Part shown: positions 1-5,580 of the stretch, piece after piece | Numbering within the stretch: the first letter of the stretch is position 1 | Layout of the letters: each line of letters begins with the position of its first letter | Assembly: GCA_947460915.1 (NCBI GenBank) | Contig: CANHKJ010000207.1 | Location: 1-5,580 of the forward strand | Source: Verrucomicrobiia bacterium | Lineage (GTDB): Bacteria; Verrucomicrobiota; Verrucomicrobiia; Verrucomicrobiales; Akkermansiaceae | DNA: 5,580 nucleotides | Direction of reading: 5' to 3' | Translations under genes and position numbers: made by a program | The notes under the pieces: generated by a model | The model's input: the letters and a program-made list of their open reading frames with translations, nothing else | Told to the model about the DNA's origin: nothing | The model's database searches: none

Positions 1-572
1 GAGAGCGTGCCACCTTGAAGAAAAACATTCATCGCGACTCCGCCGCCGAGGATGGAGTCATCAATGCCATTAGTCGCCGTGACCGCACCGCCCGAGATGA
101 GAAGACGCCCCCAAGCGTTGGTCGAGCTGATGCGGTTCGCGGTGAAGGTTCCTCCACTGATCTCCAAGACGCGTCGGTTGATTACCACGTCACCGCCGAC
201 GCTCACGTTGTTGGAAAACGTGGTCGTGACAACGCCGGAGCCATTGTTGTTGTCGGCCTGCGCCGTGAGGTTGCCATTGATCGTCATTGCCGAGCCAGAG
301 AAGGCACCGCTGGTGTTGGCATTGGTCAGGCCAAAGGTCACGTTACCAGCTGTGATCGCTTCGGTAAGATTGATCGTGCCGGTGTTGTTGGTAAAAATCG
401 CATTGTCAGGCGAGGTGTTGCTCCAAGTAGAACCTGACCAATTTGCATCGGTGGTATTCCAGTTGCTATTCACCGCGCCGTCCCAGGAAAGATCGGCGGC
501 ATGGATGGCGTTGGACGTGAGCATCATGTACGATGCTATGATTAGTATCAGGGGATTATTACGGGTTTTCAT
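1..572 (-). CDS. Secreted PATR (autotransporter-associated beta-strand repeat) protein, N-terminal part, runs off the left edge
   Basis: Reading down from the ATG at 572 gives 190 codons with no stop before the window ends, so this is the N-terminal part of a longer gene. It opens with a clear signal peptide: basic n-region (K2, R4), hydrophobic core about residues 7-19, and a likely cleavage after IHA (A25/A26). The mature protein begins ADLSWDGAVNSNWNTTDANW, a Trp/Asn/Gly/Asp-rich opening typical of PATR proteins. Short Gly/Thr/Asn-rich strands follow (LEISGGTFTANRIS, LLISGGAVTATNG, NVFLQGGTL), as expected for a beta-solenoid. The first ATG is preferred over the ATG pair at codons 16-17 because only it gives an intact signal peptide. 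No Shine-Dalgarno sequence precedes it. It lies 162 bases beyond the 735-4211 gene in the same direction, behind a leader related to that gene's. The protein is probably exported; a more exact role cannot be given without its 3' part. The long plus-strand frames here are antisense shadows. Confidence 0.85.
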   Translation of the reverse strand, partial: MKTRNNPLILIIASYMMLTSNAIHAADLSWDGAVNSNWNTTDANWSGSTWSNTSPDNAIFTNNTGTINLTEAITAGNVTFGLTNANTSGAFSGSAMTINGNLTAQADNNNGSGVVTTTFSNNVSVGGDVVINRRVLEISGGTFTANRISSTNAWGRLLISGGAVTATNGIDDSILGGGVAMNVFLQGGTL

Positions 573-591
573 AGAGAATTGATCAAATGAA

Positions 592-606
592 ATTCTTTCG
601 AAGAAT
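592..606 (-). promoter_or_regulatory. Small AT-rich inverted repeat before the left gene
   Basis: ATTCTT and AAGAAT flank a three-base TCG centre, 20-34 bases before the ATG at 572. A similar inverted repeat occurs at the same distance before the middle gene (4232-4245). It might be an operator or 5'-leader hairpin, but it is short and AT-rich, so chance is possible. Confidence 0.3.
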
Positions 607-611
607 AGAGT

Positions 612-617
612 ATCATA
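612..617 (-). promoter_or_regulatory. Weak -10-like hexamer before the left gene
   Basis: TATGAT on the minus strand, 40-45 bases before the ATG at 572, matches the sigma-70 -10 consensus at five of six positions. No convincing -35 box lies 17 bases upstream, and the middle gene has no equivalent hexamer at this place, so this is a tentative call. Confidence 0.2.
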
Positions 618-636
618 TCAGGTGGTATCATCTTGA

Positions 637-653
637 CTACCCGTTAAAATGTG
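637..653 (-). promoter_or_regulatory. Conserved 17-base upstream motif, copy before the left gene
   Basis: CACATTTTAACGGGTAG on the minus strand ends 64 bases before the ATG at 572. The identical 17 bases occur upstream of the middle gene at 4271-4287 at almost the same distance. The bases around it differ between the two copies, which argues for selection or for a repeat boundary. I do not recognise it as a known promoter or operator. Confidence 0.5.
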
Positions 654-660
654 CAGGTAT

Positions 661-729
661 CTGGGAGTGCAGTGCCCCAGCTTGGCGGATTTTGAAAAAA
701 AAGGCAAAACAGGGGCTTGGCGTTTCCAG
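661..729. repeat. Intergenic palindromic repeat, degenerate copy
   Basis: An imperfect palindrome between the middle and downstream genes. Its outer ends CTGGGAGTGC (661-670) and GCGTTTCCAG (720-729) are near inverse complements. Inside are the inner arms GCCCCAGCTTGGC (674-686) and AGGGGCTTGGC (711-721). The same core occurs at 4298-4367. The individual hairpins have decayed here: the 704-721 arm keeps a partial stem and the left one has several mismatches. It resembles REP or MITE-like intergenic elements; no transposase is nearby. Confidence 0.65.
695..721 (-). terminator. Probable intrinsic terminator of the beta-helix/PATR gene
   Basis: In the transcript, 13 bases after the stop at 735, GCCAAGC can pair with GUUUUGC around a CCCU loop (704-721). 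The stem has one mismatch and one G-U pair. One C and then eight U (A run at 695-702 on the plus strand) follow. The stem is modest but the U tract is strong. It is formed from the right arm of the intergenic repeat, so the repeat may have been co-opted as a terminator. Confidence 0.5.
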
Positions 730-734
730 TGCAA

Positions 735-1103
735 TTACTGCGCTCGGACGCGGATGAAAAGTTTCGAGTTGCTGAGCAAAGAGGAGCTAATCGTAATCGG
801 AACGGTTTGCACGTCTCCATGCACTTCGAGAGTTCCGATGCTGGCTCCCGTGTCTTGCGTCCAGATCGAAAGATTTGAGGAATACCAGATGGTATAGGTC
901 AATCCTGTGAGCGATGGTGTACGACGTGTAAAAGAAAAACGGCCCGATGTTTGATCCAGAGGAACAATGATCGGACTCGCCTGCGATCCATTGATCGGAT
1001 TCAGCCCAAAGGCATACTCTTCGAAATTTGTTACGCCATCATTGTCGTTGTCACCAGCTGCAGAACTGATGCCATACAATGCAGCCCAACCAGCATAGTC
1101 AGT
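735..1103 (-). repeat. Duplicated C-terminal coding module, copy 1
   Basis: This encodes residues 1037-1158 of the middle gene, from TDYAGW to the stop. It matches the end of the upstream gene (4384-4755) along its full length with one single-residue gap. Invariant blocks include TNFEEYAFGLNP, TRRTPSLTGL, GDVQTVP, TISSSL and KLFIRV. Parts are also alike in DNA, for instance GAAACTTTTCATCCG near both stops. The module joins an acidic calcium-loop-like stretch to a beta-rich tail. A sorting or anchoring role is an inference from its terminal position, not shown by the sequence. Confidence 0.8.
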
Positions 1104-4100
1104 TGCAGGTCCTGTTAGTACTGTAAGGGAACCGCTGCCAGTGATGAAACTGCTATTCGCAGACGAATAAATCCCAGGTGGACGTGCTATGCCGTCAAAG
1201 CTGAGCGAAGCAACAGTATCGGTGCCGCTGAAGTTCAAATGAAGAGTAGCACCGTTGGCGACGACCACGGCAGCGGTATTGGCTAGGTTACTGTGTGATG
1301 TGCCATTGCCTAGCTTGAGCGTGCCAGCGAGGACGGTTGTTGAGCCGGTGTAGGAGTTCGCGTTCACCAGCGACCAAGTGCCGGTGCCGGATTTTGTGAG
1401 ACTGCCACTTCCTGTCAGAATTTTACTGATGTAACCATTTCCTGAGCCTGTGAGCGTGAGCGTGCTACTGAATGCAGGCAGCGCGTAAATGTTAGGATCG
1501 CCGTTGTACTGAGTGATGGCGAAGACTTTGCCAGCAGGTGCGGCACTTTCTAGCGTGCCACCATTTCCTCCAAGGCTAAAGGCGCGCCCTGTGTTGCCAT
1601 CAATGACCGATGGGGACGTGATTTCCGATCCCGTGTAGCGCAGCGTACCACCATCGAGAACAAGCCCCGCAGCTCGATAGTCGGATTCCCCTAGGCTGCC
1701 ATTTCCGTTCCAACGATCCATTTCGAGCGTAGCGGAATTTTGCACATAAATGGTGCGTGGACCCCATCCTGAGCCGGCATAGATTTGTCCTGCTCCTGAA
1801 ATGGATAAAGTCCCGGCAATGATGTTCGTCGTGCCAGTAAAATTGTTGCTGCCTGTGAGCAAAAGTTTTCCTACTCCTGTCTTGGAGATTCCAGCAGAAA
1901 GGACTTCGCTGATATTTCCAGAGATGTGTAAATCATTTGCGGCACTGCCATTTTCCACATCAAAGTTGAGGTCGGCAGAGCCGTAATCTTTGCGCACCAT
2001 CAGGCCGCTGGAAACGGTAGAAGTCACAGCACTTGCTTTGCTGTTGAGGCTACTGCTAATGATGTGAAAAGTGCCGCCATTCATGGTGCCACCAGTGAGG
2101 TTCATCGTGGTACCCGTTGCGAAACTAGGGATGGTGTTTTCCACTGTGCCACCGTTCACGTTCAACGTTCCTACGGTAGCACCATTGATGCGTCCGAAGC
2201 CGGAGTAAGCTGCGCCTGTAAGTCGAAGTGTTGCACCTGATTGAACAGTTAGATTGCCGCGTATCGCCGCTTGATCTGATGTGGGGGAATGCAGAGTCAA
2301 CTTACCACTATCTACCACCGTGCCGCCACTGTAAGTATTGATACCATTGAGCGTTAGCGTGCCATTACCGATTTTCTGCAAACCTGCCATGCCTCGTAAC
2401 GTGGAGGCAATCGTGGATGAACCATTTACAACATCTACATTTGGCATGCCCACGGAGGTATTGAGCAAAAAGGATCCTCCATTCACGGTATGATTCGCTT
2501 CAGAAAAAACAAAATTTCCTAAAGGGAAATCATCGATTGGTTGTTGCACTGTGACAGCGGTGCTGAGAGGAATAGTAGCCGTCATGTTCGAGCCGATCGC
2601 CATTTGACCGCCTTGCCAATTGCTACCTTGGGTCCATGAGCCACCAGCAGCTTCCTGCCAAATCGCAGAACCAGGCGTGATGCCAGGGCTGGCGCTGCCA
2701 TTGTATGCTCCGATGTTTGGTGCTGTCGTGGAGGAAACAGAATTGTTCCAATAATCTCGCGCACCATTGTCAGAGATGATCAGCCCACTCGCTAATGCTG
2801 GCGAACCTGCGAGGAGTTTGTAGCCGTCTAAGGTATTGAGTCCATCTGCGCCGCTACCAGGAAAGACGAGCATGGGATTAGCCAAAATTTTCCGAGGATC
2901 AGCAGCGATGTGACCATTTCCATAATAGATATTATTATCGAAGTAACATCCTTCCGGAGCTGCGAAAGAGCCTGTGCCGCTATTGATGAAAATATTGTTC
3001 TTAAAATGAATGTCGCTACCAGAGCTGTCTTCGCCTTGTAGAAATACGGTAGGGTTCGCTTTGCTAACAAAAATGGTGTTGTTGTAAATCTGATAGTTGT
3101 GATTGCCGTTACCATGAACGAGAAAGACGCGACCTCCAGCGATGGCTCCATCGTTCTGGCTGATGTTGTAGCGCGCAATGTTGCCATTGCCATTGCCGTC
3201 GCAGCACATATTTAAAAAGCCTCCTTCGTTGTCGTGGCTGTAGTTGTATTGGTAAATGCAACGCTGGTCACTGTTGTCGAAGTCAAAGGCCATGCCATCG
3301 TATGCCGTTTTCGTTTCGCACACTTCGTTGAACTGCATGATCACATCCTCACAAAAATATGGCCATAATCCAGCGTGGCCTTGTCCTAGCGAATTATTGT
3401 TCGAGCGGCGGACGAGATTGTATTCGATGATCCCATTTTTTACACACCAGGGGATGATGCCATCGCCGCCGATATTATCGAGCGTGTTTGATGCAATACG
3501 CACATTTTCCGAAGGCAGATAATCTCCTGCACCGCTCCAACTTGAATTTGGGTCTTGCGGTTTATTGATCCATAAGGATTGCATGAGGATTCCCTCGCGA
3601 ATGACATTGCGGATGGTATTACCCTCGATGACGATGTTTTGCCACTTTGACGGTACATTGAGATTCGATACCGTGATTTGAAAAACGATTCCACCACTTT
3701 CTTTTCCATCAATGTAATTGTTCATTACACCTGTGACATCGTGAATATCACAATCGCGAACCTCGATGCCCGATAATGTTCCCACGCAATCATTTCGAAC
3801 ATTGATGCCCATTTTTTTGGCTTCGGTAGTGCCATTGTTCGTTACTTCTAAATTTTGTATCGTCCAGTATTCAGAGTTATGTAAAGTCACAGTGCCACCT
3901 GCGATACCTCCGCCGTGAATCAATGGCTTTGCACCAATTCCATAACGATCTAACACAATTCTTGCCTGCGCGGTGCCTGAACCTTGTGGTTGCAAACGCC
4001 CTGTCCAACTAGCACCAGATTTTAACAGCAAACTGTCACCTGGTTGATAAACGATGGAGTTTGCTTTCGTCAATGATTGCCAAGCCGTGCTAGGAGTGAG

Positions 4101-4211
4101 ACCGTCGGCAGAGTCATTTCCAGATAATGAATCGAGGTGATACGTTGCGGCGTAGAGTGAACTTGAAGTGGCGGCAAATAACAGGAGCGCAGAGAGATTC
4201 TTGTAGTTCAT
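735..4211 (-). CDS. Secreted right-handed beta-helix protein fused to PATR repeats and a conserved C-terminal domain
   Basis: A complete 1158-residue secreted protein. Residues 1-21 form a signal peptide (K4, hydrophobic core, likely cut near LYA/A). Residues 23-505 resemble right-handed parallel beta-helix proteins: the opening YHLDSLSGNDSADGLTP with TAWQSL, then strand turns rich in Asn (EGNTI, ASNTL, YNNTI, KNNIF, DNNIYYGNG) and a closing NGARDYWNNSV...NIGAYNGS segment. Families with this fold include polysaccharide lyases and glycosidases, but I cannot identify a catalytic set; the Asp-rich YDGMAFDFDNSDQR stretch (304-317) is a candidate. All nine cysteines lie in this part. From about 517 a PATR region starts (WQEAAGGSWTQGSNW), with three clear repeats near 609-640, 774-805 and 936-967 (pattern KxGxGxLxLxGxNxYxGxTxVxxGxL). 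Residues 1054-1072 form an Asp-rich calcium-loop-like segment, and 1080-1158 a C-terminal domain shared with the upstream gene. No autotransporter barrel is present. It is probably surface-bound or extracellular; substrate unknown. Confidence 0.93.
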   Translation of the reverse strand: MNYKNLSALLLFAATSSSLYAATYHLDSLSGNDSADGLTPSTAWQSLTKANSIVYQPGDSLLLKSGASWTGRLQPQGSGTAQARIVLDRYGIGAKPLIHGGGIAGGTVTLHNSEYWTIQNLEVTNNGTTEAKKMGINVRNDCVGTLSGIEVRDCDIHDVTGVMNNYIDGKESGGIVFQITVSNLNVPSKWQNIVIEGNTIRNVIREGILMQSLWINKPQDPNSSWSGAGDYLPSENVRIASNTLDNIGGDGIIPWCVKNGIIEYNLVRRSNNNSLGQGHAGLWPYFCEDVIMQFNEVCETKTAYDGMAFDFDNSDQRCIYQYNYSHDNEGGFLNMCCDGNGNGNIARYNISQNDGAIAGGRVFLVHGNGNHNYQIYNNTIFVSKANPTVFLQGEDSSGSDIHFKNNIFINSGTGSFAAPEGCYFDNNIYYGNGHIAADPRKILANPMLVFPGSGADGLNTLDGYKLLAGSPALASGLIISDNGARDYWNNSVSSTTAPNIGAYNGSASPGITPGSAIWQEAAGGSWTQGSNWQGGQMAIGSNMTATIPLSTAVTVQQPIDDFPLGNFVFSEANHTVNGGSFLLNTSVGMPNVDVVNGSSTIASTLRGMAGLQKIGNGTLTLNGINTYSGGTVVDSGKLTLHSPTSDQAAIRGNLTVQSGATLRLTGAAYSGFGRINGATVGTLNVNGGTVENTIPSFATGTTMNLTGGTMNGGTFHIISSSLNSKASAVTSTVSSGLMVRKDYGSADLNFDVENGSAANDLHISGNISEVLSAGISKTGVGKLLLTGSNNFTGTTNIIAGTLSISGAGQIYAGSGWGPRTIYVQNSATLEMDRWNGNGSLGESDYRAAGLVLDGGTLRYTGSEITSPSVIDGNTGRAFSLGGNGGTLESAAPAGKVFAITQYNGDPNIYALPAFSSTLTLTGSGNGYISKILTGSGSLTKSGTGTWSLVNANSYTGSTTVLAGTLKLGNGTSHSNLANTAAVVVANGATLHLNFSGTDTVASLSFDGIARPPGIYSSANSSFITGSGSLTVLTGPATDYAGWAALYGISSAAGDNDNDGVTNFEEYAFGLNPINGSQASPIIVPLDQTSGRFSFTRRTPSLTGLTYTIWYSSNLSIWTQDTGASIGTLEVHGDVQTVPITISSSLLSNSKLFIRVRAQ

Positions 4212-4231
4212 TTGGTTTTTACTAGATGGAA

Positions 4232-4245
4232 TTTTCGCATGAAAA
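4232..4245 (-). promoter_or_regulatory. Small AT-rich inverted repeat before the middle gene
   Basis: TTTTC and GAAAA flank a GCAT centre, 21-34 bases before the ATG at 4211. The surrounding leader aligns loosely with that of the left gene (CGAAA followed by AATTTCAT or ATTCCAT), so the two leaders look homologous. Neither leader has a Shine-Dalgarno sequence near its ATG. Confidence 0.3.
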
Positions 4246-4270
4246 ACCTATGGGAAATTGTGTAACACGC

Positions 4271-4287
4271 CTACCCGTTAAAATGTG
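4271..4287 (-). promoter_or_regulatory. Conserved 17-base upstream motif, copy before the middle gene
   Basis: Identical to 637-653 on the same strand, ending 59 bases before the ATG at 4211. It lies between the hairpin repeat and the start codon in both spacers. It could be a promoter element or regulator site shared by the array, or the non-hairpin end of a larger repeat. The sequence alone does not decide. Confidence 0.5.
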
Positions 4288-4288
4288 T

Positions 4289-4297
4289 GGGGGGGGG
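4289..4297. repeat. Nine-base G homopolymer in the spacer upstream of the middle gene
   Basis: An uninterrupted run of nine G lies between the 17-base motif and the hairpin repeat, 78-86 bases before the ATG at 4211. The other spacer has the unrelated CAGGTAT here. Such tracts can change length by slippage, or can be a sequencing length error. Confidence 0.8.
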
Positions 4298-4367
4298 CTG
4301 GGAACGCTGAGCCCCAGCTCGGCGAATCTTGATTAAAGCCAAGCAGGGGCTTGGCGCACTCCGGGAG
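4298..4367. repeat. Intergenic double-hairpin (REP-like) repeat, well-preserved copy
   Basis: Two 18-base hairpins face each other across 14 bases. The first, GCTGAGCCCCAGCTCGGC (4306-4323), has a 7-pair stem with one G-T wobble and a CCCA loop. The second, GCCAAGCAGGGGCTTGGC (4338-4355), has a perfect 7-pair stem and an AGGG loop. The two hairpins are also imperfect inverse complements of each other, so the whole can fold as one long palindrome. The flanks CTGGGAACGC and GCGCACTCCGGGAG weakly extend it. This pair-of-inverted-hairpins layout is like bacterial REP/BIME elements; family membership is inferred. Confidence 0.72.
4306..4355 (-). terminator. Possible terminator or 3'-end stabilising hairpins of the upstream PATR gene
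   Basis: The transcript of the gene ending at 4384 meets a perfect 7-pair GC-rich hairpin 28 bases after its stop (4338-4355), then only UUUAAUC, and then a second hairpin (4306-4323). The short U tract makes classic intrinsic termination uncertain. Protection of the RNA 3' end or partial read-through into the next gene are alternatives. Confidence 0.35.
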
Positions 4368-4383
4368 GCACTCAGAGAAGACC

Positions 4384-4755
4384 TCAATCCGCAACCACTC
4401 GGATGAAAAGTTTCTCATTTGTGATCAATGAGGAACTAATCGTAACGGGTACAGTTTGCACGTCACCATTGACAGCTGGTGTGCCTTCCACGGCACCTGC
4501 GTCTTCTGTCCAACTTGTTAGATTTGTAGAATACCACACGCTGTATTCCAATCCCGTTAGCGATGGCGTGCGGCGGGTATAGGAGAATGTCCCAGTCGTT
4601 TTGTCTAACGGAATTACGATCGCATTGACTTGTGAACCATTTGTGGGGTTTAGTCCAAAGGCGTATTCTTCAAAGTTCGTGACACCATCATGATCGTCAT
4701 CATCGTTCTCGCTTCCAGTGACACCAGCGGCGGTTTTCCACGTATCGTAATCTGT
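4384..4755 (-). repeat. Duplicated C-terminal coding module, copy 2
   Basis: This encodes the last 123 residues of the upstream partial gene, from TDYDTW to the stop. It is the partner of 735-1103, about 65% identical in protein. The differences are mostly conservative (I/V, S/T, F/Y, Q/K), which points to maintained structure rather than decay. The acidic loop is richer in Asp here (NDDDDHDG) than in the other copy (GDNDNDG). Confidence 0.8.
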
Positions 4756-5580
4756 GGCAAGGGAGGCATATGTGAGGTTGCCTGTAGCTTCGGTGAAAAC
4801 CCACTTCGCTCCAGTGACAGGAAGTTCCCAAACTCCTGCGGAAACCTCGGTGAAATTTCCTAGAGTGCTGGTGACAGTCGAAGCGTTGAGAGTGGGCGTG
4901 CTGCCCGTGAAGCTTGTAAGATTAAATAAATTCCAACTATTACCAAGTGTAACATTCGCAGCAGAAAGATCGAGGTCTATCGTGCCGAGGAAAGATAGGG
5001 AACCCGTTGCAGCGCCAGAGACGGAGTTGCTATTACCATTTGTTGTAGGGCGGAAATGCAGACTGCCAGATGCACTTACATATAGTGCTCCGTCATTAAC
5101 GACGGTATTGCCATCGTAGCTATTCGTGCCATTAAGGACGAGAGTTCCTGTGCCGGACTTGCTAAGTCCCGAAGCAGGAACCCACCAGACTTCTGGCCAT
5201 TGGTCGCTCAGGTTGGCATTGATCTGGAGGTCTGCCGCAGCGGCCCCATCATCTACGTTGAAGGTATGACTTGCACCATCATCGGCACGGAGATTGATAT
5301 TTCCAGCAATTGTATTCGTTACATCGCCAAACGATGAAACGCCAAGACGTCCATCGCCATTCCACTGCCAGTTTCCTTGAACAGAACTGCCGTTTTCGAG
5401 AGCTATCGTTGCATTGGAGCCGAATCCGAGGTGTGCGCCTCCTGTGGCGCTGAGGTTACCGTTATTGATGTTGACGGACGTGACTGGGTTGTTCCATCCG
5501 AAACCTGTGCCATCGCCACCTGTGAGAGATACTGTCGTGCCGGGTTCGATGAAAAGCGCTCCGCGGATGGGCGAGTTTCC
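4384..5580 (-). CDS. PATR surface protein, C-terminal 398 residues, start beyond the right edge
   Basis: An open frame enters from the right edge and runs 398 codons to a TGA at 4384-4386. The first 275 residues are Gly/Asn/Ser/Thr-rich short strands of a beta-solenoid, with one canonical PATR repeat around 136-168 (LSKSGTGTLVLNGTNSYDG, then NTVVNDGALYV). Residues 276-312 read TDYDTW, an acidic loop (NDDDDHDGVTNFEEYAFGLNP) like a thrombospondin-3 or EF-hand type calcium site, then a C-terminal domain of about 85 residues ending KLFIRVVAD. That end matches the 735-4211 protein at about 79 of 122 positions by hand alignment, so the two are paralogous over this module. The stop is 172 bases upstream of the next gene, with a hairpin repeat between them that may end transcription. 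No signal peptide, helix or barrel can be judged from this fragment. It is probably an exported repetitive surface protein. The N-terminal architecture is unknown. Confidence 0.85.
   Translation of the reverse strand, partial: GNSPIRGALFIEPGTTVSLTGGDGTGFGWNNPVTSVNINNGNLSATGGAHLGFGSNATIALENGSSVQGNWQWNGDGRLGVSSFGDVTNTIAGNINLRADDGASHTFNVDDGAAAADLQINANLSDQWPEVWWVPASGLSKSGTGTLVLNGTNSYDGNTVVNDGALYVSASGSLHFRPTTNGNSNSVSGAATGSLSFLGTIDLDLSAANVTLGNSWNLFNLTSFTGSTPTLNASTVTSTLGNFTEVSAGVWELPVTGAKWVFTEATGNLTYASLATDYDTWKTAAGVTGSENDDDDHDGVTNFEEYAFGLNPTNGSQVNAIVIPLDKTTGTFSYTRRTPSLTGLEYSVWYSTNLTSWTEDAGAVEGTPAVNGDVQTVPVTISSSLITNEKLFIRVVAD

Noticed and set aside
15..582. Two long overlapping plus-strand open frames (140 and 176 codons)
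   Set aside because: They lie opposite the left PATR gene, which has a signal peptide and family-like repeats. The plus-strand products have no recognisable features and reflect the codon pattern of the real gene.
649..897. Plus-strand 82-codon frame beginning in the intergenic repeat
   Set aside because: Most of it is antisense to the conserved C-terminal module of the middle gene, and its start lies in the palindromic repeat. Chance Cys pairs give a false zinc-finger look.
1801..3712. Several short frames on both strands inside the middle gene
   Set aside because: All overlap a complete 1158-codon gene with consistent domain order and have no features of their own.
735..4211. Classical type V autotransporter
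   Set aside because: The PATR repeats suggest it by name, but the C-terminus is a short soluble-looking beta domain after an acidic loop, with no sign of a membrane barrel of about 250-300 residues.
4306..4355. CRISPR-like or attachment-site reading of the paired hairpins
   Set aside because: There are only two facing 18-base hairpins, with no regular spacers, cas genes or integrase. A REP-like repeat or terminator explains them better.
4754..5119. Plus-strand 121-codon frame at the right side
   Set aside because: Antisense to the PATR repeat and C-terminal region of the upstream partial gene, whose frame is open throughout and matches its paralogue.

Overview
The window looks like an accessory surface-protein locus from a verrucomicrobial bacterium (phylum Verrucomicrobiota). 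I infer this from three things: autotransporter-associated beta-strand repeats (the PATR family), a calcium-loop-like DNDNDG...NFEEYAFGLNP segment before a short conserved C-terminal domain, and the absence of Shine-Dalgarno sequences before the visible starts. The assignment rests on protein style, so it is moderate at phylum level and weak below it.

All three genes lie on the minus strand, so transcription runs from high to low coordinates. From upstream to downstream they are: (i) 5580-4384, the last 398 residues of a PATR protein whose start lies beyond the right edge; (ii) 4211-735, a complete 1158-residue secreted protein with a right-handed beta-helix (pectate-lyase-like fold) fused to a PATR stalk and the same C-terminal domain; (iii) 572-1, the first 190 codons of a third secreted PATR protein, which runs off the left edge. 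The third gene is open at the window end and was read by direct translation.

The two spacers (4212-4383 and 573-734) are related to each other. Each holds, in transcription order, a GC-rich double-hairpin repeat just after the upstream stop, an identical 17-base motif (CACATTTTAACGGGTAG), and an AT-rich leader with a small inverted repeat 20-34 bases before the ATG. Together with the roughly 65% identical C-terminal domains of the first two proteins, this suggests that 3' end, spacer and leader were copied as a block while the array grew.

The likely biology is a tandem set of exported, repetitive beta-solenoid surface or extracellular proteins that share one C-terminal module. The middle one carries a possible carbohydrate-active or binding head. 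No mobile-element genes, RNA genes, CRISPR arrays or origins were seen. The most notable signals are the repeated spacer architecture and the shared C-terminal module. I do not see a clearly new enzymatic or defence system.
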